Source of the DNA: Gammaproteobacteria bacterium
GTDB lineage: Bacteria; Pseudomonadota; Gammaproteobacteria; Enterobacterales; Kangiellaceae
Length of the DNA stretch: 64,000 bases
Direction: 5' to 3'
Assembly (NCBI GenBank): GCA_013373375.1
Contig: JABXHY010000040.1
Coordinates: 45,205 to 109,204, forward strand
This document shows positions 57,043-64,000 of the stretch, in pieces (the first letter of the stretch is position 1; each line of letters begins with the position of its first letter). The notes under the pieces were generated by a model, which saw only the letters and a list, made by a program, of their open reading frames with translations, did not search any database and was not told the DNA's origin. The position numbers and the translations under genes were made by a program.

Positions 57043-57176
57043 TCATTAAAGTTTTATTCAAGTTGTTCTCCTGTACTTAAATATTCTTCTTGGGAGAATA
57101 GCCCGGTTAAAAACTCATTTTTGATTTGAGTAAGAGCTTTCTAGTTTCCCCAGAAACCAATACGAGAATGGTACAG

Positions 57177-57395
57177 CTAAAGCGCTCTTACTTCATTATT
57201 GTTAGGTGTCGCCCACTCATGAAATAAGTCAGCTAAGTAATCTTGTATTTCATCTACATCTAAATCCGACGGTATTTGGATTCCATCTGCTGCTCGCTTT
57301 ACACCATTACTCCCAATATAATAAGCAGCCCATTTATTGTTTAGCCGAACAATTTCCATAAACTTTCTACCAAAAATATCAAACTTCATCTGCAT
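57177..57395 (-). CDS. DUF7661-like small protein
   Basis: A 72-residue protein matching a small conserved family: MKFDIFGRKFMEIVRLN start, WAAYYIGSNGVKR, and the acidic tail IPSDLDVDEIQDYLADLFHEWATP. The fold is probably a small beta-sheet plus helix. No function known. ATG 57395 or 57389 could start; the family usually begins at the second Met (MKFDIFG). Confidence 0.7.
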   Translation of the reverse strand: MQMKFDIFGRKFMEIVRLNNKWAAYYIGSNGVKRAADGIQIPSDLDVDEIQDYLADLFHEWATPNNNEVRAL

Positions 57396-57415
57396 ATTAC
57401 ATTCCCGATCTTAAA

Positions 57416-57916
57416 CTAAGCAGAAGCTACAACCTTTGCCATATAATAAACATCAACATATGCCCCATTTCGAAAAGCGTATTGCTTAGCTTCCCCTTCT
57501 ACCTCAAATCCAAATTTCTCGTATAAAGCTTTGCCACTAACATTATCTATATAGACCTCTAGCTCTATTCTTCTAATGGCAAGCCAATTGACTGCAAGAT
57601 CCAGCATTGCCTCTAGTAACTTTGAGCCAATGCCTTTTTTCTGATGCGTCTCAGATACTCCCATTCCGATATTTGAAACGTGCTTACGCCTTGGAGCCGT
57701 ATAGACCTCCATGCCTATTTGTCCCACTATCAAGCCATCATTCACCGCTACCAAGCTGTAAAAGTTGTCAGGCAGATTTCCCAAAAAACTTTCCCACTTT
57801 TCTCTTTTGGGATAAGGTAATTGCAGGGTCCCAGCATAGCACGACGGTTGTGCATAAATGCTTTTGATAGCAGGAATGTCATCTTTCTCGCTATGTCGAA
57901 TTTCAATATCCGTTAT
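57416..57916 (-). CDS. GNAT acetyltransferase, AaaT/YhhY-like, with ATA at the start position
   Basis: A 166-residue GNAT enzyme matching E. coli AaaT/YhhY (L-amino acid N-acetyltransferase, 162 aa): AQPSCYAGTLQLPYP near 20, IGMGVSETHQKKGIGSKLL (acetyl-CoA loop), WLAIRRIELEVYIDN and YEKFGFEVEGEAKQYAFRNG. The frame has no ATG, GTG or TTG upstream of an internal TTG at 57784 that would delete 44 conserved residues. The family start MSEIVIRH aligns with ITDIEIRH here, so the start position holds ATA (57916) with AGGA upstream. Either a rare ATA start or a start-codon loss. Confidence 0.75.
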   Translation of the reverse strand: MTDIEIRHSEKDDIPAIKSIYAQPSCYAGTLQLPYPKREKWESFLGNLPDNFYSLVAVNDGLIVGQIGMEVYTAPRRKHVSNIGMGVSETHQKKGIGSKLLEAMLDLAVNWLAIRRIELEVYIDNVSGKALYEKFGFEVEGEAKQYAFRNGAYVDVYYMAKVVASA

Positions 57917-58137
57917 ATTTACATATCCTAATGCTGCTAATTGGTGTTCTTAAATTAGAACATATTCGCTCAACAAAAATGAATATACTTGTTTTGGCAT
58001 CGTATTTTCAAAGCACAATTGGTTATTACAAGTGGTTATTACCCTACAAAGCAAGCTTGGCTGTGCCTTGGAACTACATCAATTTTACTTATGTCCGATA
58101 TGTTAGAGTTATAGTCCATGACGTATCATAGATTTCT

Positions 58138-58734
58138 TTAGCTTAAAAATAACGAGTAGCCTACTGATATTAACATCAAGATTGCAAATGAGAGTCTAGC
58201 TATAGGAGCCCGATTTGGATGAGCAAAAATTGGCTTCAAGAAGCCTCCTGATACCAACCAGATTATATCTACAACAACCGCTACTATAAGACATGTGAGA
58301 CCAGTTGCAAAATAACTTAGGAATGCGTCTGGAAAAGGAAGAAGAAACTGCGAAAATAATGCAAAAAATGCTACATAAGCTTTTGGATTCAAAAGGTTTA
58401 AAATAAAACCATCTTTGAAGTCGGGTATGGAAGTCTCTGAATGATTAGGCTCGAGAGGTGCTGTTGCGATCTTATAAGCAATAAATAAGATATAGGCAGC
58501 CCCAGCATATTGCACAATACTTTTCACATAAGGAAACTGTGCAAACAACGTTGATAGCCCTACTACCGCACCAACGATGGCTACAGTCAGTCCAACTAAC
58601 ACTCCAATTAAGAAAGGAGTGCCTTTTCTCCGGCCAAAAGTAGCTCCTGTTGCGGCTAGAGCTAAAGGCGCAGGACCAGGAGAACCAAGTAGCAATGCTG
58701 TCGCAACCACTAAAGTAATAAACGGCTCAATCAA
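58138..58734 (-). CDS. LysE/RhtB family exporter
   Basis: A 198-residue membrane protein with six helices and the LysE signature: GSPGPAPLALAATGATFGRRKG near 17, then GAAYILFIAYKI and FILNLLNPKAYVAFFALF. The family exports amino acids or homoserine lactones. The start is TTG 58734 with AAGGA 8 bp upstream. It is divergent from the BlaI gene, with two palindromic operators in between, so it could be controlled by it. Confidence 0.9.
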   Translation of the reverse strand: MIEPFITLVVATALLLGSPGPAPLALAATGATFGRRKGTPFLIGVLVGLTVAIVGAVVGLSTLFAQFPYVKSIVQYAGAAYILFIAYKIATAPLEPNHSETSIPDFKDGFILNLLNPKAYVAFFALFSQFLLPFPDAFLSYFATGLTCLIVAVVVDIIWLVSGGFLKPIFAHPNRAPIARLSFAILMLISVGYSLFLS

Positions 58735-58909
58735 CGTCTTATCCTTTTGAAAAAAATCGTGAAATCCGTTAGGAATTATCTAATAATATTGTTTTTTAAA
58801 ATTAAAAGCCAATAGCTTCGTCCGCTGATTGAAGAGAGCAGACATTCTAGAGAGCAAATAAAATATGCCACTAAATGTAACATAATTCCTAAAAAGCCTT
58901 GCAGCTTCA

Positions 58910-58943
58910 GATTACATATGTAATCATGAATTACATATGTAAT
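58910..58943. promoter_or_regulatory. Twin palindromic operators, probably BlaI-type
   Basis: ATTACATATGTAAT occurs twice, at 58911-58924 and 58930-58943, with centres 19 bp apart (about two helical turns). This fits the TACA-N2-TGTA operator of BlaI/MecI dimers. The sites end 19 bp before the BlaI start codon, so autorepression is expected; the divergent LysE gene may be affected as well. Confidence 0.8.
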
Positions 58944-58962
58944 CCTTATTAGAGTTATTTCT

Positions 58963-59322
58963 ATGATCAGCGATGCCGAACTAGAGGTGATGTCTGTTTT
59001 GTGGGAAGAAAGCCCTCTTACCGCCAAGCAAATAATAGCTAAATTACCCAAGCAAATAGGGTGGAGCGATAAAACCGTTAAAACCTTGCTCAATAGGCTG
59101 GTAAAAAAAGAGGCCTTGTCATTCGGTTATACCGGTCGAGAGTACCTTTACTCTCCAATAATCGAAAAACAAAATGTACAATCAACCGTTTCAAATCAAG
59201 TACTCAATCAGTTATTTAATGGAAAACTATCCAGCTTAGTTTCCTACTTTGCTCGAAACGAAAAGCTTAGCGATAACGAGATAAAAGAGCTGGAGTCCAT
59301 CATCAAGGAAATGAAGAAATGA
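58963..59322 (+). CDS. BlaI/MecI/CopY family repressor
   Basis: A 119-residue regulator with an N-terminal winged helix (ELEVMSVLWEESPLTAKQI, then WSDKTVKTLLNRLVKKEALSF) and a C-terminal dimerisation helix pair (SLVSYFARNEKLSDNEI). In the family, the sensor protease cleaves the repressor after signal sensing. It overlaps the M56 protease gene by 4 bp (ATGA), the standard BlaI-BlaR1 layout. Its operators lie just upstream. Confidence 0.92.
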   Translation: MISDAELEVMSVLWEESPLTAKQIIAKLPKQIGWSDKTVKTLLNRLVKKEALSFGYTGREYLYSPIIEKQNVQSTVSNQVLNQLFNGKLSSLVSYFARNEKLSDNEIKELESIIKEMKK

Positions 59323-60461
59323 GTAAGCTAATGGAGCTGCTTCTAGAGATTCACTGGTTAGTATTGGCCAGCTCAAGTCTGATATTAATCATCCGGTTTC
59401 TAGCCTATCGTTACCTCAGCCCCATCACAAGGTATAGTCTTTGGATAAGCATTCCATTAACAATCGCGGTGTGGCTACTTTATCCAGAACAACTCCGTAG
59501 CGCCCAGTTTTATCCCACACAACTGTCAGAGACCATAAAAGATACCTCAGCAATACTCGCTAGCACGTCTTATTTCAGTTTTGTCGTCTCATTTTATTTA
59601 ATCATCGCGCTTGCTTTATTTCTATTTCAAATCATTAGCTTGTTTTCAATAGCTTTACAATCGAGCAAGCTCAGTAACCATCGCTTTTCATTTGATAACA
59701 GAGCAAGGCTCAAAGTACTGGTTAGCGAAAACAATATTGGCCCCGCAGTCTTCGGCTTGCTTTCACCGAAGCTTCTACTTCCGAAAAGCATAATCGACCA
59801 TTACACTCACACAGACATTCAATTAATACTTAAGCACGAGCAAGTGCATTGGCAAAGACGCGACCCATGGCTTAACGCATTAGGGCTAATGCTTCGATCG
59901 CTATGCTGGATAAATCCCCTTGCTTGGTATTCATTTAAACTATTTCAAAGAGATCAAGAGATCGCCTGCGATGCAGCAGTATGTGCCCGATTTAATGCAC
60001 AACAAAAAGCTGAGTATGCCACTCTACTATTAAGTCAGACTTCCGGAAGAACCCCCGCCCTTTTGGCCAACTGGGCATCACCTAAACTAATTAAGGAAAG
60101 AATAATGAACATCAAAACACTTAAAAATGTAAAGAATCAAACCCTCTCACTGCTGTTCGCGTGTAGTTTTATTTCCATTTCAGCAACTGCATTTACAAAT
60201 GCCAATAAGAATGAAGAGCCTTTGCCACTAACAATAACTCAACCCAGTTATCCAGTTGATGCCTTAAAAAATAATATTGAGGGTTATGTAAGATTTAGTT
60301 TTGACCTAGATGGTAATGGCAACCCCACTAACATTAATATTGTCGAGTCATCACCAGACAATATTTTTGATAACGAGGCAATGAATGCGATTTCAAAATG
60401 GAAGTTTAATCAAAAAAATGTCAAAGATGCTTATTATACATTGGAGTTCAAACTGCAATAA
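59319..60461 (+). CDS. BlaR1-type M56 metallopeptidase fused to a TonB C-terminal domain
   Basis: A 380-residue membrane protein. The N-terminal part has three to four helices and a cytosolic zinc peptidase with HEQVH at 173-177 and the third ligand Glu214 in DQEIACDAAV; FNPL-like CWINPLAWY lies between. A further helix (about 265-285) leads to a periplasmic TonB_C domain (PSYPVDALKNNIEGYVRFSFD, NPTNINIVESSPDNIFD). No penicillin-binding sensor domain is present, so the TonB-C module replaces the usual sensor. It probably signals envelope state to the BlaI repressor. Confidence 0.9.
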   Translation: MSKLMELLLEIHWLVLASSSLILIIRFLAYRYLSPITRYSLWISIPLTIAVWLLYPEQLRSAQFYPTQLSETIKDTSAILASTSYFSFVVSFYLIIALALFLFQIISLFSIALQSSKLSNHRFSFDNRARLKVLVSENNIGPAVFGLLSPKLLLPKSIIDHYTHTDIQLILKHEQVHWQRRDPWLNALGLMLRSLCWINPLAWYSFKLFQRDQEIACDAAVCARFNAQQKAEYATLLLSQTSGRTPALLANWASPKLIKERIMNIKTLKNVKNQTLSLLFACSFISISATAFTNANKNEEPLPLTITQPSYPVDALKNNIEGYVRFSFDLDGNGNPTNINIVESSPDNIFDNEAMNAISKWKFNQKNVKDAYYTLEFKLQ

Positions 60462-61007
60462 ACGTTGTAGCTCATATTAAAGCTTGACTCTAGCGTTTGC
60501 TTACATATGCAATGCATTCCTGCAAGTTTACGCTAGGGCTCGACATAAATATTAATACTGCAAAGATTAGCGCAAAAGAGTCATAGCATTTAAAGCCATT
60601 CTATTAGTTGATGGGTGTCCTGATATTTTACTCTGTCGTTTTCTATAGTCGTAATGACCTTTCCTCGAGAAACAGCACAACACAAAAATATAGTTTTTCC
60701 TTACAATTAAATATGGAAAACTAAATGTGAAGAGGGAGTGACTTACCGAAGAGCAAATCATCAGAGTTAAGCTAGTCGTACAGCAAAGCAAGACCTGGCC
60801 TTATGAACTCTTTCTGAATAAGAAAGCTTGTCATGAATCACATGCAAAAAAGAGTCATAGATCAATTCACATCATTTATATCAACAAGCTTGCCTTTCAT
60901 TACAACACAACAACAGTTAAACACATCATGAACTCCCACCAATAATGTAATAGTATTCAACTACTGGAATTTTTACTCAACTACCGATAGCCGACTAACG
61001 AACACTA
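60462..61007. other. Intergenic region
   Basis: This is 546 bp without a supported gene. TTACATATGCAA at 60501-60512 resembles one BlaI half-operator pair but is imperfect. A 32-codon frame near 60832 and the minus-strand frame 60567-60791 lack supporting features. Confidence 0.4.
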
Positions 61008-61802
61008 ATGAATAAAGCATTAAAAAGGGGAATACACAGAGGTTTTTATCGTAATGGACCGAGTCATCGTGATGGTGCCGATGTTACCTTTGGGGATATC
61101 GTTAAAATATTTGGCTTTAAATCGGCAACCGTCGGCAACTGGGTGACGCATGAAGAACAGCAGTTAGCCGCCAACCTATTCTTTGATGCGCTTTGTGACC
61201 TGATGATGATATTAGAGGTGGATGAACAAGTCATATCACTCAAGGGTAGCCTTTCAATTGCTTTTGGCAGTGGTGGAAACAAATATTCGTCTGCTCACTA
61301 TAGTTTGACTACTCGAACGCTAGCTCTGGCCAAAAACGCTGGCGCAGGATCATTGGCTCACGAGTACTTTCATGCCTTTGATCATTTTATAGCGTCTCGC
61401 TTATTTGAAAACACTAAGAGAAATGATTTTGCATCGTCGCTGTGGTTAGAAAAAAACAATCCCATTGATCACCCCATTAATTATCTATTGAGCGATTGCT
61501 TCCAAAGTATATTCTTAACTCCGAATGGTGAGGATCCAAGTAAGTTTTTCAAAGACAGCTTGAAAGCCGATAAAGCTTACAAACAAATGTATTACGCATT
61601 ACCAGAAGAAATGGCAGCGAGAGCCTTCGAAGCTTACATTCAAGATCATCCATACAAAAATTCATTTCTCGCGAAGGGTACCAAACAATCAGAAGAAGCT
61701 AAGATGGGAATATATCCCTCATCAGTAGAAAGACAAAACATAGGAAAATGTTTTTCAAAATATTTTAGAACGCTTGGCCTCGCGCTAGAGCAACAGGCAT
61801 AA
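61008..61802 (+). CDS. CLCA_X family protein (LPD1-like, HExxH)
   Basis: A 264-residue protein matching the CLCA_X family by its pattern: NGPSHRDGADVTFGDI, GNWVTHEEQQLAANLFFDALCD, LSIAFGSGGNK and LAHEYFHAFDH. The HEYFH at 118-122 is a zincin-like motif. The same core is found as a large polyvalent protein domain (LPD1) in conjugative elements; here it is a stand-alone chromosomal protein. Zinc binding or peptidase function is inferred. ATG 61008; single gene. Confidence 0.8.
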   Translation: MNKALKRGIHRGFYRNGPSHRDGADVTFGDIVKIFGFKSATVGNWVTHEEQQLAANLFFDALCDLMMILEVDEQVISLKGSLSIAFGSGGNKYSSAHYSLTTRTLALAKNAGAGSLAHEYFHAFDHFIASRLFENTKRNDFASSLWLEKNNPIDHPINYLLSDCFQSIFLTPNGEDPSKFFKDSLKADKAYKQMYYALPEEMAARAFEAYIQDHPYKNSFLAKGTKQSEEAKMGIYPSSVERQNIGKCFSKYFRTLGLALEQQA

Positions 61803-62136
61803 CCGTGGCACCGTTGTTCTGATATTTTTTGATTACTGCCAACCTTCATAACGATTTGTCGAATCGAAACAAACTGTACATTTTTCACTCGTTTTTCTCT
61901 TGCTCTTCAAGTTTAAAAAAGAGAAACACCACCTAACGATCATTATTCTTTTAAAACTATGAGACCAAATATATTGCTTATAATACAGTGCGTTAGACGC
62001 ATTTATAAAACTTAATGTCGTTTGAGTGAAAAGTTCTGTCGTTTCAGTACAAGTTACAGTTGTGGGATTAGATAGCGGAGAATACTAAAATATACCGCTT
62101 TATAACGTTACGAAAACAAAAAAGGAAAATTAAGAA
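61803..62136. other. Intergenic region
   Basis: This is 334 bp between two rightward genes. A weak T/A-rich inverted repeat (TTTCTCTT at 61894 with AAGAGAAA at 61919) could end the CLCA_X transcript. Nothing else noted. Confidence 0.35.
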
Positions 62137-62931
62137 ATGGTTCGAAATACCACACTTGTGTTCTTGATGGTTTTAACACTCAGTAACTTTGCCAATGCCC
62201 AAGAAATGAAGTTTCAACTGGGACAACCCAGTGCTGTTGGCGTAACCAACACATATCCAGGATTAAACTTGTTTGGTCCATTCGATTTAACGATAACAAC
62301 AACGGCTGATGAAGGCTCGCTAGATAGTACTCCAGATCGAGTAGAACTGAATTTTTCAAATGCCAACAAACTCGTTGCCAGGAACTTCACAGAGTTTGAA
62401 CAAAGTTATCGTACTGTTGTGAATAATGCGTGGGTGTTTCGTCAAGTTATGGTTGAAATTAATAAGGCAGATTTCAAATCTGGGCAATTAAGCCTTAAAG
62501 TATATGTAGTTGAAAACTCAAACTACCTAAACAATATCTCTGATGCAAGTGGACCAGAATTATTCAGCCTCTTTGGCCCACTAACGGATGTAACGCCCAA
62601 TCCATTGGCAGACATAACTAATGTGAAGTATCAGGACAAACGGCTTACTCTAAAGCTACTGAAAAACCCTGTATTCAAAGGTCCTGATATGGGTTTCGAG
62701 ATTCAATCCATGTGGCTTGGTCATGGCGAAGGAACACTTTTTGTTCCAACTTATAATAACCAGAATGATATGAAAACTTATAAAGCCATCAGCCTGACGG
62801 TTGAAGAAAATGAAGTATTTGGAGAGGTCGTACATTACCTCACGATTTCTTATGTCGACTCTGAAGGTCAAAATTACTCTGATGCAGCTCCATTAAGTCA
62901 GTTTATGCAAGAAGCTTATCCAACTGAATAG
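62137..62931 (+). CDS. Secreted protein of unknown function
   Basis: A 264-residue precursor with signal peptide (cut after FANAQ). The mature part is beta-rich: LFGPFDLTITTTADEGS, RVELNFSNANKLVARN, LKVYVVENSNYLNN. It has no Cys and no family I can name. The even strand pattern suggests an outer-surface or periplasmic beta-sandwich. AAAGGAAAA precedes ATG 62137. Confidence 0.7.
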   Translation: MVRNTTLVFLMVLTLSNFANAQEMKFQLGQPSAVGVTNTYPGLNLFGPFDLTITTTADEGSLDSTPDRVELNFSNANKLVARNFTEFEQSYRTVVNNAWVFRQVMVEINKADFKSGQLSLKVYVVENSNYLNNISDASGPELFSLFGPLTDVTPNPLADITNVKYQDKRLTLKLLKNPVFKGPDMGFEIQSMWLGHGEGTLFVPTYNNQNDMKTYKAISLTVEENEVFGEVVHYLTISYVDSEGQNYSDAAPLSQFMQEAYPTE

Positions 62932-63090
62932 CATTTTCTTGAATGGAATATAACGCAACCATTCGCACGACTTCTCTTGGTATTGAGAGTCGTGCACTTG
63001 CGATTAAGAAAGCTCTGGTATTTATTCAATGTCCAATTAATCAGCATAAGGTATCAACTTTTTGACACTAACCGTACACCTTGATTCTCG

Positions 63091-64000
63091 TTAATTACTG
63101 TTGTAACTAAAATCGGTATAGGACCAGGAACCATTCCATTCCCAAAGCCTTACATAAATCGTTCGATTCGATGGCAAATTACGTGCAGTATAAGAAGTGT
63201 TATTAAATACCGATGATGCTCGAATGTTATTTGAGCCTGCACCATTAGAGCCAATTATCAAATCAAAATCCGTAACGTTAGGTTTACGAGCCCAAGAAAA
63301 GGTTGTCGTAGAATTTAAGGTTGCCCCCGGTTTCGGACAAATCGCATCGCCAGAGTTAACAGAACAAGCATTAGCTGCATCCGTGTTATACACATAATCG
63401 GTCGATGACCATCGACCATTCCACACCCAAAGACGAACATACACAGGAACATTAGTCGGTAAGTTTCGCACTTCTAAAAAGTTTTGGTTAAATACCGATG
63501 AGCCTCGTATATTGCGCGAACCTGCTCCGGTAGTACCAACGAGTAAATCAAAATCGGTTGCATTGTCAGCACGAGGCCAACGAAAAGTCGTTACCGGTGC
63601 CAGTCTGCTGCCCGGCCGCGGACTAATTTCTCCGGAATTGGAATCATCGTCACCTAATATTTTCATCGATAGATTTAAACCATCAAGATAACGGACCCGA
63701 TTCGGGATTGTGCCTAGCACAGTTTGCGCGAGTGACTCACCAATTCGATCACGACGAAAGCGAAGAGCAAGGTAAGGCCCTAAAGTTTCGGCAAGGTCTT
63801 CTCGAACAGGAAATTCCTGACCATAGTCTGAAATTGAAACGCCATCTCGATTTTGTGCTTGTCGCCAATTACTGTTGTTATCGTGATAGCGATCAAAAGA
63901 AATATGCGCGCCTTCATGTATGAATGTTTCTTCTAAAACGCCATCGGCTATGTAGCGTTCACCTCGACCTGTATGGATGGTCACGTCACCGCCGCGACCA
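63091..64000 (-). CDS. Secreted HExxH-type protein with two C-terminal repeats (5' end beyond window)
   Basis: The frame is open to base 64000 (GTG 63984 is only an internal Val), so the N-terminus is missing. The visible part has a zinc-protease-like IHEGAHISFD with a downstream PVREDLAETLGPYLALRF, then two repeats of about 83 residues, each with PRPG/PKPG, TTFRW/TTFSW, DFDLLVG/DFDLIIG, and YVRLWVWNGRW/YVRLWEWNGSW. The repeats look like Ig/FN3-like binding domains, known from secreted proteins of marine bacteria. It is probably exported; the substrate is unknown. Confidence 0.75.
   Translation of the reverse strand, partial: GRGGDVTIHTGRGERYIADGVLEETFIHEGAHISFDRYHDNNSNWRQAQNRDGVSISDYGQEFPVREDLAETLGPYLALRFRRDRIGESLAQTVLGTIPNRVRYLDGLNLSMKILGDDDSNSGEISPRPGSRLAPVTTFRWPRADNATDFDLLVGTTGAGSRNIRGSSVFNQNFLEVRNLPTNVPVYVRLWVWNGRWSSTDYVYNTDAANACSVNSGDAICPKPGATLNSTTTFSWARKPNVTDFDLIIGSNGAGSNNIRASSVFNNTSYTARNLPSNRTIYVRLWEWNGSWSYTDFSYNSN

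Noticed and set aside
45990..57400. Chromosomal integron cassettes
   Set aside because: The short repeats do not show attC core sites (GTTRRRY with its partner) or long imperfect palindromes, and no integrase is seen.
60501..60512. Third BlaI operator after the BlaR1 gene
   Set aside because: It differs from the palindrome at a key position and lies downstream of the operon, not at a promoter.

Overview
The window looks like chromosomal DNA of an AT-rich marine-type gammaproteobacterium. Support for this comes from YjdM, a LysE exporter, an ECF sigma factor paired with a DUF6768-like membrane protein, a CLCA_X-type protein, many lipoproteins with good lipoboxes and TonB-dependent parts. A member of the Kangiella/Aliikangiella or Alteromonadales-Oceanospirillales groups is possible, but no marker gene in the window settles it. 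I see no tRNA, rRNA, CRISPR array, transposase or phage structural gene.

Layout. (1) 1-10.1 kb, minus strand: two giant membrane-anchored TIR-domain proteins with long beta-propeller (WD40-like) regions, the first cut by the window edge, with yjdM between them. (2) 10.2-20.1 kb: MFS transporter, ChaC-like cyclotransferase, NlpC/P60 lipoprotein, DUF5362-like membrane protein, amidohydrolase lipoprotein, class 3 lipase, two small unknown genes and a secreted beta-lactamase-fold hydrolase with N-terminal repeats. (3) 20.2-25.5 kb: a coupled porin / PstS-like pair, an ECF sigma factor with its membrane partner, small genes and a LysR regulator. (4) 25.8-36.8 kb: small zinc-ribbon and lipoprotein genes, a second repeat-plus-serine-hydrolase protein of class A type, two MopE-like calcium/metal-binding-motif proteins, a peptidoglycan amidase, a GFA protein, an FNT channel, a TonB-C lipoprotein and a DUF817 protein. 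(5) 37-45.8 kb: a DUF885 + PDZ-alpha/beta hydrolase operon, then a TonB-dependent receptor / response regulator / histidine kinase operon and a TIG-like lipoprotein. (6) 46-57.9 kb: an accessory island with a Gabija defence pair (gajA-gajB), a nuclease-like and a cyclotransferase-like gene bracketed by three copies of a short repeat, and a run of small secreted or lipoprotein orphans, several of them broken or possibly phase-variable. (7) 58.1-64 kb: LysE exporter, a BlaI-BlaR1 pair with twin palindromic operators and a TonB-C tail on the sensor, a CLCA_X protein, a secreted unknown protein and a partial HExxH protein with repeats.

Main points of interest: the tandem TIR-propeller locus, a candidate defence or NAD-signalling system; the Gabija island with its bracketed neighbours; an 8-bp repeat that puts a convincing signal peptide out of frame (57.0 kb); a GNAT gene whose conserved start position is ATA rather than ATG; a DUF7674-like gene split by an in-frame stop; and the BlaR1-TonB fusion with its operators. 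Family assignments come from motif recognition by eye and from memory; no database search was possible.
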